Positions 52,901 through 64,000 of a DNA stretch of 64,000 bases are shown here, piece by piece. The notes beneath the pieces were generated by a model that did no database searches, was not told the origin of the DNA, and saw nothing but the letters and a program-made list of their open reading frames with translations. The stretch comes from Trichoplax sp. H2. Its lineage: Eukaryota; Placozoa; Uniplacotomia; Trichoplacea. The stretch's first letter is position 1. Each line of letters begins with the position of its first letter. The stretch lies in assembly GCA_003344405.1 (NCBI GenBank), contig NOWV01000037.1, positions 248,001-312,000 on the forward strand. Direction: 5' to 3'. The translations under genes and the position numbers were made by a program.

Positions 52901-54628
52901 TATACCAAATGATTTTTTGCAGCCTATGCGTCATAGAAAAGAAGTAGTGAATAAAATTGCAACGCCTAATTCTCTAGCTTGTGCTATTCTAGGTAGGATG
53001 TCTGAGATGAATTATTGTATTATCTTTTCACTGCATAACTTGTATGCTGGTATTTCGATTTATAAATAGTATCAAATTATATTTTACTTCAGATTTAATG
53101 ACTGAGTTTATTGCAAGTCATCTGGTAAAAAAGTTACCCACGGATCTTTACGGGTAATGACTTGGCAGTAATGCATAGATTCATTCTTTAACTAATTATC
53201 AATCAGTTTATGTCACAGATTCTAGTTCTCGATTCGTACAGCAAGTTAATGCTAGCTTAATTATCATAGATTCGCAGTAGGTATAATCCGTCGTTTGATC
53301 AGTTATCAAAAGAAGCACAGGATACGTTTGAATTACGATTGGCAGCCTCTTTGGACCGGTTCGTTTAGACAAAAAATAAAATATTTTCACTTATTTATCA
53401 TCAATTAATCATTTTATTTGCAAATTTCTTGGGGGTGAGTAGTAATTTGGAGATCAAAGCTGACTATAATTTTTTCCATAATTTTATTGCAGCTCTCATC
53501 TACTTAATAAAATTTCTACTTAGCAATGAAGCAACTTTAATCGCTAAAGCTGACATCTTTGCAACTATATTAGAGGTAAGGTACAAGCGTCTTATCCGCA
53601 GCGGCAGCAGCTTATTTTACTCAAATGCTCTCATTAATACATCGACACAAACATTCGCATTTTATTAGGTACATTAACGCAGCTAATTATTGAGTTATTG
53701 GTAAATAATCATTTAATTCAAATTTCTAGGCATTAACCATATTCAACTTGTTCATCACATATGGTGATACATTCTTACCTAATCCAAAGGAATATGATGA
53801 GCTTTATTATGAAATTATTAGAATGCATCAAGTGTTTGATAACGTTCATTCTATGTGTAAGCTATAAGTAAATATTATAATCGAATGATTATTAGATGTC
53901 GCCTGAATTTTTTATTGTTTTATTAAAATATAAAGCTTTACGTCATACAAATGAAAATGGTATTTGGAAAGAATCATCTACAAAAGTAACTCGCGCTCTT
54001 GTCAATATTAGGTAAGATCTTGCAAACTATAGCGTTATTGCCTTGGAACTAACGCTACAATTACAGTAATCACCTGCTTTGCTTACTAGGTCAATCATCA
54101 GCCACTTTACATTGAAAATCGACTATTTCTCTGCCTCACATGATGGTCAAAGTCTCACTTCAGAACAGGTGTTGCAGATGTTTTAATGCATTTCATTGCT
54201 TTTATACAGGTAGTTCATGACACTGTTGATTTGCTATGTTAACATTTCTTCGTCTACAATTTAAACTCAGGTACTATCTGTAGTTCGAAACAATTATGAC
54301 AGTCTTACCTTAAAACTACAAGATTCTTTGGACCAGTTTGAAAGATATGCGGAAAAGCCAAAACATACATCATTTTTCACTCAACTAGTACGTAAATTAA
54401 ATCGGCCTACTATCAGTATAATTACACTACGCATGCTATTAACGAAATGGCACAACAGGTTGAATATTATTTTTACGAAACAAAGATGAGCCTAAAATTT
54501 GTACTTTCCAATAATAAATTTTATAGGTTCGATCAATCACTTCAGCTGTCCGTAGAACAATTCCATTAGCAAATCTTGACTATCAGCTGCTATTAGAAGA
54601 ATATTCCAGCTTGGAAACGGATCGTTAG
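46940..54628 (+). CDS. ARMH3: ARMH3 (C10orf76) orthologue, armadillo-like helical protein with DUF1741
   Basis: Twenty-seven exons join in frame to 699 residues, against 689 in human ARMH3. Exons are 46940-47050, 49437-49493, 50062-50127, 50274-50354, 50538-50645, 50764-50809, 50952-50998, 51152-51226, 51358-51444, 51541-51597, 51677-51720, 51758-51848, 51938-51987, 52067-52142, 52232-52307, 52398-52496, 52588-52646, 52751-52816, 52923-52992, 53093-53153, 53270-53358, 53493-53575, 53730-53856, 53936-54011, 54090-54168, 54271-54387 and 54527-54628. Landmarks are [73 protein letters not shown] and [20 protein letters not shown]. The human protein binds PI4KB at the Golgi and supports PI4P and GBF1-linked function. 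Intron 1 is 2.4 kb; one intron (51721-51757) is only 37 nt. Confidence 0.97.
49745..49928. repeat. 92-bp tandem duplication in ARMH3 intron 2
   Basis: Two near-identical copies are offset by exactly 92 bases. They share CTATAGGATAAGA, CTTTTGTAATCATAAAGACA and GATTAAAATCAACTTCTGTA. The few differences indicate a recent duplication. Confidence 0.9.
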
Positions 54629-57600
54629 TGATACCGGATTAGTACGCCATTATCCAGATTACCGATACAGGCTCAATTAAGCCTAGCAAGTAAATGTGCA
54701 GATAAAACATCACTAATGTAAATACAATTTTCAATATGATAAAAACATATTGGTTATTTTATCAGCATTTACATTAATTTATAAATTACTATGATACGAG
54801 AAATTACAATTGAGTATCCATATTTAAATATTGTATTCATACTGAAGCAATTTACAAATTTACTTTAACGGACTGTATGTATAGTATTACTAATCCATAC
54901 AAGACGTGAAAAAAATTGTATACTGCTTGTATTACCTATCGATTTTTACTAAGCTTTGAGATACTATGTTACCTAGTTCTCTTTATGCTGAATGCATTGA
55001 TGATCAATTTCTAAATGACAAGGCTTATTATTATCGAGCAGGCAACATGTATCATACGGCACTATTAATATTTGGTTTAGAAGATAATAATAGCAGCATA
55101 TAATTATAACTAATTGGTTACTGTAGTTATTTAGAGATTGTGGCACTCGGCGATATCGCTTATACAATTTTTTGAAGACGATTTCGGATAATATAATTGC
55201 TGGTTTATCTCTATAGTATATTAATATTTCTAAGTAGCTTTTAGGAAATATGATCAGCAAGTAATTTATATGCATTTGTTTATTTACTGCATTAAGATAA
55301 CTTGCACAGAATAGTTTTTCCTTATACGCGTACATGCAATTAGGGCGGTACGCATAACTATACAGCACTGAGGATATAACATTGACTGCTAGTCATTTAC
55401 AAGTAAATTTTCGTAATAAACTACGCGTTAATATCTTCTCTTTATTTATTATCAGTTTAATTGATAGATTTGATTGTCTTTGATAGAAACAGCTTTTACA
55501 AATTTACAACCGTACAACTCATTCAAACTTAACAGCTCAGTAATTATTTCACAAAACTCCTAGTATGACAATAATAGTAATTAAGGTATAACAATGATTA
55601 TTTTGAATGTGTAATTTACTAATAGCGGACGGGAGATATTTCAGCACTACTTTTAATTACTCAAGATATGACGAGACAGTTTGGATGGAATTTAGATCTA
55701 ATTATTTGTATAGATCAACTAGTTATATGACTATGTATTACTTGCTATTCCTTATATCCGTAGTAATTTATCGAAGCGGTACCCTGCTAAGACGTACCAT
55801 TGTAAGAGTATGTATCATTTATTACGCATATACTAGTTGTACTTCACATACATGTATGTAGAAAATCAGCGTAGTATTGATATTTCATAGAAGACTGTAA
55901 CTAGATTCGTTACTATTTATTAAGTATGATATTCTCTGTAGCATTGTAACTAAGTCGCTCACTGGTATTAAAGCTACTAATAAGAAATATGAACAGTCGT
56001 GATCATGGCTGACAGCTAGCTCCGATAGTTATCAAAGATGAGATTAAAATTTGTAAGAGTTCTTATTATGAAGGATATGCAGTAAATTTATCCTTGTTTT
56101 GAATTTTTTTCATTACGTAAACTCTATATTAATACGACCGACCACTTTGCACAATTCTTCAAAGTCAGCACCGTGGCTTAATCTTTATCGTAACCTGACG
56201 ACCTATAAATATCTCGATAATATAGCTAACGATATATGTCTGACATTGTTTCTTCCATTCCACTGTATCTCGACTTATTTTCAAATATCATAGAATAATT
56301 AATCCAAAAAGTAACAAATACAAAAATACAGTACGCGCCTACGCGGAATATCACGAGCGAGAGTTCGACTAGTCAGCATAAAAGTAAAGACAATATTATG
56401 GAGTGTAAGGAAATTAATAGTATGCACGCGACCCTAAACCGTACTACAACTGTAAACAACCTAAAATGAATTTATGCTAATGTCAATAAATTATTTAATT
56501 AACATGAAGTATTTACTAAATTTGGATGAATTTACATTATCTGAGTCGCTTAGCACTGAGTATATTGTATGCATTAATGCATATATGAATTTTTCTGGTT
56601 ATTATATACTATACTACGTGTAGATCAAACTAGTAATCAACGTTAGAAGGTGAACTTTAATTATGGGTATCTGTTCCCAAAAATGAATACCGTATAGACC
56701 AAGATATCTAAAGACATCATTCGTAAATGCAAATAAAATGCTACTTTTCCAATTTCACACATCGACATCGGCTAATATATTTAGTACAAGGGTAGGCTCA
56801 TAATATTCGTGCCTGCCAATTTAGCTGACTATTTATATATTTAGTTGTGACCAAACTATTGATGTAAGCATCCGGTTCCATGATGTTATATTAGCAAACA
56901 ACTTCAATTGAAGCTATAAACATATTTTGAAATCCTTTTCGAACCTACATGTTTATACGTATTTGATTTCAATTGCCTCGTTATGTCAATTATGAGCGGT
57001 AGTACGGTAAAAAAAACTTCATGCATAGTTATTAGACTGGCATTACGTTTGAAAGCTATCAGAATGAGGTTGTAATGTAAAGATAGTATAAATAGAATTC
57101 TTAATTTTTTTATCACTTTTCAATTTTTAAGACTAATCAATTACCTATTTTTCATCTTCTTGTAGTGAATAGCATAAGATTATTTGTATATCTTTACTAG
57201 GGTATAAATAAATAACTCTGCTTTAAATACTCTCTGCGCAGACCCACATCAGCAGGATACTACAAACTAATTTCTTATGTTATGTTAAATTATTTGCCAA
57301 CGAATTTACCCGGTACATTTATTATCAAATGAATTGCAACCAGATAATATGTAAACTGGTACAGTATTAGCGCATTAATAACATAACCCATGCATAAGAA
57401 GTGCACAATATATTTATCGTCTATAACAATATTCATTTCAGATAGACTAAAACATCAATTGATCGTTAAATTATGATTATCAATTTCCTTTAAATTGGTA
57501 AGCATTGGCTTAGAAATGCGTTACAACTTCAGAATATGGCTTACTGAATAATTCATTATCTGCATACTGTTAAGAATCAAGTTTTGATTTATTATTGCAT

Positions 57601-57943
57601 AAGATACCTAAACCAGTGTACAACACCATTTAGTCTGATGATTTACTCCCAGATAAAGAAAGATCTAACAAATTAAAGTTCAATTTGCTTTTGCCATTAC
57701 TACATGATTGTTGAGATTAATATGCTAGACGTTTGCGATCAATCATCAATTTTAATTCTTCAGGCGTCTCTCACTCTTCAAGCTTTCAAGGAATTTCGTA
57801 GCTCGAACTATAAGACGAAGTGAAATTAATCAAAAACAATTCAGACATTGGAATTAGCTAGTCATTACTTTATATAGTAAATAGTAAAAAATTCGAATAA
57901 TTAGTGAAAAATCAATCCAATTTGCAACGTATTACTTTTCGTC
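54629..57943. other. 3.3 kb between ARMH3 stop and acyltransferase start, no gene recognised
   Basis: It contains the ARMH3 3' UTR and the upstream region of the acyltransferase gene. A 131-codon reverse-strand frame at 54973-55368 starts with GTG. It is Tyr/Ile/Lys/Leu-rich, has no motif I recognise and is not called. Frames at 55607-55861 and 56099-56293 look like chance. Confidence 0.5.
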
Positions 57944-60900
57944 ATGAAACATCAAGACACCAAAAAATATTGCATTAAATGGATAACCCATCGATTACTT
58001 ATCTTATTACATATTCTATTTGGCATTCCCCTCGCTTTCCTTTTGACCTTCATCGTAATACCCGCTTCTTTTGAGGTTTCTTTTGGCACTGAATATTTCT
58101 ATCTTCCCTTGATTCGTTGGATGTTCAAGGTAGAGTATACAAAATTGCTTATAATTAATGAATACACTTACTAATCATATCAGTTTAAATAATAAATCAA
58201 CATTGCTGGGCATAGACAAATTTTAGATGCAGCCTAAAGTAACATTTATTTTTCAAGTAGAAGTGCGGAGCTGTGTTTCAATTTAATTACCTGATGATTT
58301 TATTAGATTTTATTGATATAGCAGCACCTTAGAAGTCAGCAAGAATGAAGTTTACGTTTCTAAAATTCGATAACGTAGGATGTTTATAATACCTTCTACT
58401 AGCTTGAGCTGTTTATAACATAAAAATTCTAGGTGATTTAGCTAATCCATTACACCACTACTTTCCTCGCCCTAATCCATATCATGCCAAAGACTACAGA
58501 GATACTCTATAGGTTGTAGTGTAGTTAGAAACAACAAATCATTTCGTTACTCAACCGTTTGACCGTTTGCGAGTAGATCAATATATATGCCTTTTTAATC
58601 TTCTCTTCTGCTTCATATATTTAAGTAGCTTTACACAATCTCTAATCAATCATTGTGCAATAGCATTTAGGTATCGTATATTCAATTTTTTCTAATCTTT
58701 TTCCGTAAAAACTTCGATACTGCAAGAAGATACTCAGCAATTTGTTGCACGATGCTGCCATACCATCGTTCTTGTTTATTAAGTATTAATACTGGATATG
58801 ATGAAGAAGATAGCTTTATAATAAATAACTGAACTCATTTACTTAGTATAATTAGTAGATTACAAACAACCAACTACTATATTATTTAAAATACGGGTAT
58901 TTCTCTCGACTATGAAAACACTAATATGCAGTCACTACGGGTATTTAAAACGTTAACAATAGCGTAAACGCTATATGATTTCATAGTAGACGGCATTCTA
59001 GATCAAAAGTATCTAAAAGCTCTTTGCCAATATTATAAATAAATCTTGCAAGTTAACTGCCACAGATAATGAAAAGAAATCCATTTAAATCAGCTGAAAG
59101 ATATTACTGTAGATGGAGTTGCTTGTTTATTGCATATTACTCCATTGTCGATATCCTATTATGTATTAATTTCCTAGTTGCATCAATAATTATAATTTAT
59201 ACTGATATACGTATTTTAAAGATTATTTCTTAATGACTATGGTCATAATAGGAAAGTATTTCTGAACAATATTTGTTAATGAAGATGATAATATTTTTCT
59301 TTATTGATTAGTTCAATTGTAAATAAGATTTTAATTTATTTATTGTTATCCATCTAAAGTCGTTGCCCTTATTGTACTAATTTATAGTGCAGAATTATGC
59401 TTACATACTTATTGCCCACTTACATAATAATATTTAGATAAAAACTTATTTGCTTTCAATAATAAAATCTAGCTCGTAAGTCTTCGTCATGACCACAATC
59501 TTCGTTTTATATGCAAAAGACAGTTATAATAATTTGTTGTAATATGTACGAGCTATCATCCGTACTTACGTTTCTTATTTAGCGAAAACAAAATTCAGGT
59601 TTAATTATATTCACAAATTTCGCTGCATATCAATTTCTATCTAAATTGTTGCGTTTGTTCCAGTTTGCTAATAACATAATCGATGATAACAAGCCTTTGG
59701 ATATTAAGCAGCAAGGTAATTAAAACGAATCTAATAAAGAGCATGAAATTTATTTTCAAGATTTTGACATCGATATTGAAATAATAACAAAATAAACTCT
59801 TAATTGATAAATTATGCTTTCCATAGAAATACATGATGCACAGCTGAAAATGCCTTCTTTGCCTAGCAAAACATTTAACAATGAGAAAGACAAGATAGAC
59901 TTTAATATAGATCATATCATGAATTTTACTGCCAGTGGTATGCAGGTAGGAATGGACTACGAATTTACAATCTAGTCAATTAATTTGCTAACTGCAAGTA
60001 TTAGTGCATCATCTTGATATCTCTGCAAGCTAGTAATATCAGATATATACGACTATTATTATCATTCATTATATGTAGCTAAGCATAACAAATTAACTTT
60101 ATTGCGTGCGTATATTGAAACATCTATATAATTGCACATACTTATATGGCTTTACTTAAGATGATTTACGATCACATGCTACGATATAAATCTACTATTA
60201 ACAAACTTACTTCTACAGCTTATTTAAATCTATGAATACCATGGTACTAACGTATGGTAGTAATATTTATAAGATGTGCTAGATAGCAGAATATAAAGTA
60301 AATTCCATCAGTTTTCATGCTATAGCGCAATTTCGATTTAAAATACCTGTGAAAATTTTATTGCTGTAGTTTACTAGGCTAGTACCCATTCTTGATCGTA
60401 ATCCATCATTTCTTCCATTCTAGGTCTTAAAATAAAAGATTTCTAGCAGTGCAGTATTCTATATTATTTATAAACTACAGATAACTTTAAGCAATTATGA
60501 AACTTTGATTTCCTGGACTTGTAGGCTATCGTAGATGATGAAGTCTTGCCACGATTTTGGGCAGCAGGTAATACTTTACATTATTTAAAAACGTCATAAT
60601 CTATACGCTAGTAATCTTTTTTACTGTAGTGAAATGTCTGATAGTATTGATTAAAACATTTTCAACTTTCATGAGCTAGAATTATCTTCATGGAATTTAT
60701 TAACAAGAACAAAGAAGAAATATCAGTTTAAAGAGTAAGTTATAATAAGTTCCAACTTTATATTACTACTGCTACACTTTCATTCGTAGATGGCATTAAT
60801 CTATCATTTTAAATATACTCCTATATTTTCATCATGTCAATTATATAAATACCATGTGTATTTTCGTCCTTATAATGCCGTAATCATAGATCATCGCATA

Positions 60901-63155
60901 TATGATGCGTTGTTTAATTGTAATTATTAACCACATAATACTTTTACGGCAATTTTAAGCTTTCGCCTAACGCTTTTATGGATTCTTGGCATAATTATTC
61001 GATATGCTCTCTTTTTACCCATAAGGTATAAATATATAAAATGTTTAAAACTAAATGCTATTTTCTGTGTTATATCATTATCTTATGTCTTTCTATCATT
61101 TTTAATATCATCATATAATTAAATTACGATATGTTAATTAACCGAGATATTTACATTCTATACTTTGATAGAACTATACTTTTCGCCATAACACTCATCT
61201 GGTTCTTTCTCACGACAGTTACAGTCTGTTTATTGCCTGTAAATACTGGGTAATCCATATTGAATAACACTATTTTATAAATCAGTATTCGCTGTCTGTC
61301 CTTGGATAGCGGATCAAAACTATCGCTAGATCAATCTCAAACGAGATTTATTACGACTATTGTTTAGATTACAAAGAAAGCTGCATAATTTTGCCTATCT
61401 AACAACGTTCCGAACTCTAGCGCGCGCGATTGGTGGCTGTATTAAATCTTTTAATAGGTAATTTATTATTTAGAATTAGAAAGCCTTAGGCAGACAAAAA
61501 CACTATTTGATAAATCTCTATACAGGTTTGAAATATATTCTTTTGTCTGAGCGTCACCATTTCCTGGAATTTTGAATTATTAAATAATACAATCCATACA
61601 AGATAATAAAATTTGCTCTGAATTATTTTATTTTGTTATGTTCATAGCTGCAATCGAGCTAAAGTTGGTGGAGTTTGTGTAACAAATCATGCATCACCAC
61701 TAGATAGTGTAGTCTTATCAAGAGATAGATGCTATGCTATGGTCAGTCACTATTATTTTATTAATTTTATTTGTTGTAAGGTCGAAACTACACTACAACG
61801 GCGTTAAAGATGCAATTTTAAGAGATAGTCAATTTACTTTCATAAGACATCCAAATGAAATTTAATCCAAGAATGTAGAGTAGTTTGCAATATGATACGA
61901 TAGAATAATATTGGCAAGAGATCAGTGCGATGCTTTGATACGTTATTAATTTTTCTGATTTTTTCATGCAAGATCGAAATATTGTCGAAAGTTAACCCAA
62001 GCAGTGGTTAAATACAGTATATATTAATTTAGTAAACTGCTTTCAATTATTTTAGATAGCAATAAGATAAGAGTTATTTTATTCCATGCTAACAGGTAGG
62101 ACAAAAACAAGGTGGTCTACTTGGTATTTTGATTAAGAGTATTATGTATAACAAATCCCATCTCTTATTCGAAAGATCTGAAGCCAATGACAGAAAAGCA
62201 CTATGTACAAGGTATAGTTATATTGCCATCATGACCCAATAAAGAAAGCCATTTTTAGTGGTAATTTAACTTGAAACATAAATATTTAATTATAATTTTT
62301 ATCTACTGGCTAATAATTTTTACAGGATGAAGGAACATATTAAAGACGATACCTTGAACCCGTTGTTAATTTATCCAGAAGGTTTGCAGATATCTAGTCA
62401 AGCTCATAAAGCAGGAGCAATCTCAGTTGACTTAAATGCGCTCTCATATATTTTGATGTAGGTACATGCGTGAATAGCACAGGTGTATTGCTATTTAAGA
62501 AAGGTGCATTTGAAATTGGTGGCACAATTTATCCTGTAGCCTTGGAGGTATTGTATTCTGTAGAATTGTTTAGATAGTTATCATCTAATAATTTGATCAA
62601 AAATCCAGTGATAAGTTGATAGCATTTTCTTCTCGGCAAATAAATTTAGAATAGTACAAGAGTTTTAAGCCTTTGTAGTTTTATAAGATACGCTAACATG
62701 CTTTTATCACATGATCTAAGTTTATAGCTGCTGCTAATTTTGATTATTTTTGTATCCTAATAAATCAATACAGTATGACCTGATGTTTGGTGATATCTAT
62801 TGGAACTCTTTAGCTAAAGGTTGGCTTAAATATCTTATTGGTATATTTACTTGTTGGGGCTTAGTATGCAATGTTCACTACTTACCACCGACGAAAATCA
62901 AGGTAAACGAATTGTATAATATTTATGATCAACCTATAAATTGATTAAAGAGAAATAATCAGTAGTTTAAGTGTATTATTACGTGCTTCATAGCTATTTC
63001 CTAAAGTATATGAAATTATTTACGTCGTAACATCGTTCTACACTTTGGTAATTAAACACTAGCCAAATGAAACCGTTATCGCTTTTGCCAACCGAGTCAA
63101 AACCGAGATTGCTAAACACGGACAAATACCTAATTTGCCTTGGTATACTACATAG
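57944..63155 (+). CDS. Glycerol-3-phosphate acyltransferase 3/4-like (AGPAT6/AGPAT9 type)
   Basis: Thirteen exons join in frame: 57944-58129, 59844-59945, 60525-60567, 60680-60734, 60960-61025, 61172-61249, 61368-61457, 61648-61741, 62096-62211, 62326-62381, 62462-62547, 62774-62902 and 63063-63155. They give 397 residues. An N-terminal membrane segment (LAFLLTFIVIPASFEVSFG) is followed by HIMNFTASGMQAIVDDEV, SSWNLLTRT and FRLTLLWILGIIIRY. Catalytic motif I is NHASPLD (HX4D, His ~221, Asp ~226). Then come LLFERSEANDR, motif III YPEGT (~293-297), FKKGAFEIGGTIYPVA and VHYLPPTK. The family puts the first acyl chain on glycerol-3-phosphate (CoA donor) at the ER, feeding phospholipid and triacylglycerol synthesis. 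The model is 40-60 residues shorter than human GPAT3/4 between exons 1 and 2. Either an exon was missed in the 1.7 kb intron (exon 2 may start at 59827) or the loop is truly short. Which of GPAT3 or GPAT4 is nearer cannot be told by eye. Confidence 0.93.
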
Positions 63156-63305
63156 ATTTAGTAGCATTCAGTAGATTAATTATATTATCTCTATACATAA
63201 CATATACAGTATGTATTACAGTTAAACATATAGCTGTGGATCTAGCTTCCATTTTTATTGCATCATTCTATCATTTCGCCTTTAGCGTAAATTATATAAT
63301 TATTG

Positions 63306-63311
63306 AATAAA
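63306..63311 (+). terminator. Polyadenylation signal AATAAA for the acyltransferase gene
   Basis: A canonical AATAAA lies about 150 bases after the acyltransferase stop codon, a normal distance for an animal 3' UTR. Chance occurrence is possible in DNA this AT-rich. Confidence 0.4.
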
Positions 63312-63519
63312 GTAAATATAGTATAATAAGTATATTACTAATATTTTACGTATCTTTCCAAACTATTTTAAGGGATGGACAATTGAAAAGATTAAATGTT
63401 AAGAAATCATTTCGATTGAAAGAGCAAGAATTTTACAGCAAGATTTTAAATACAGAATAGAAATATTTCCATTTTATATGTTTAGCTCTAAAATCACCTT
63501 TGAACGACGGTTAAGGACC

Positions 63520-64000
63520 ATTACACTATCCTATCTAGTAGTCCATGATATTAAATTGATCTTTATGATATTCACCCACCACCACCTCATCATTACAAAT
63601 TTTTGTTACTGCAATTGACCAGATTGGTATAAATGCTAGTCTTAGTCATTTCATATATTCAAATCATGTACTACTATAGTATCTAGTATGGCACGGTTTT
63701 ACTGCATCATACTACCATTTTCAATTTGATGTTACTGTATTCTATTAGATCAGATTTGATACTAATCATTTCGTGGATTAAACATTCTAAAAATCATGGA
63801 CTACCATAGTATCTAGTTGGCCATCATTTTATGATACTACCTCGTCATTTTCGATCTCTGCTAGTTTATTCTATGCGATTCAATTTGATACCAGCCATTT
63901 CATGTATTAAAATAGTGAGATTGTATAGTATCGAGTAGTCGATGACAATAATTACACCACCACGCTATTTTCAATTGCATGCTACTTAATTGTATCAGCT
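63520..64000. repeat. Degenerate ~125-bp satellite, about 3.7 copies, running off the window
   Basis: Recurring landmarks are CTAC(T/C)ATAGTATCTAG, 'ccattttcaat', 'tgata(c)ta(a/c)', 'catttc(a/g)t(g)tatta' and 'atcatg(g/t)acta'. They repeat roughly every 125 bases from about 63520 to the end. Copies differ by several substitutions and small gaps. The array is likely to continue to the right of the window. Confidence 0.75.

Noticed and set aside
54973-55368. 131-codon reverse open frame
   Set aside because: It begins with GTG rather than ATG, is Tyr/Ile/Lys/Leu-rich as expected from AT-rich DNA, and shows no motif or splice partner.

Overview
The window reads as AT-rich, intron-rich animal nuclear DNA. 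Every recognisable gene is split into many short exons with GT-AG introns, and no operons or ribosome binding sites are seen. Gene content (YKT6, SLC39A13, ARMH3, DPCD, FUOM and GPAT3/4 orthologues), a spacing of about one gene per 6-9 kb and mostly short introns suggest an early-branching ciliated metazoan. A placozoan such as Trichoplax would fit, but the species is inference, not shown by the sequence.

Layout, left to right. 1-15.9 kb is mostly gene-poor, with degenerate tandem repeats at 1-440, 9308-9605 and 11480-11770 and one doubtful reverse-strand exon near 3.4-3.8 kb. 15981-21021 (-) is an unidentified 12-exon gene for a 415-residue helical-repeat-like protein. It is head to head with DPCD (23172-25993, +), a ciliary gene. 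FUOM, fucose mutarotase (27854-29905, -), converges on DPCD. SLC39A13/ZIP13, a zinc transporter with a repeat-encoded His-rich loop (33530-40122, +), follows and converges on YKT6 (41639-45005, -), a prenylated R-SNARE. YKT6 and ARMH3 (46940-54628, +) diverge from a GC-richer 1.9 kb spacer. That spacer holds a perfect 22-bp palindrome centred on a CRE (TGACGTCA) and an 11-unit minisatellite. A GPAT3/4-type glycerol-3-phosphate acyltransferase (57944-63155, +) follows, and the right edge enters a ~125-bp degenerate satellite.

Functionally, several genes belong to the secretory and ER/Golgi system: YKT6 in membrane fusion, ARMH3 at the Golgi with PI4KB, ZIP13 exporting zinc from secretory compartments, and GPAT3/4 in ER glycerolipid synthesis. 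DPCD belongs to ciliary biology. The gene models were joined by hand from exon phase and splice sites. All six named genes stay in frame from ATG to stop and have plausible family lengths, except that the acyltransferase is about 40-60 residues short after its first exon. No bacterial-type mobile system, CRISPR array, rRNA or convincing tRNA was seen.
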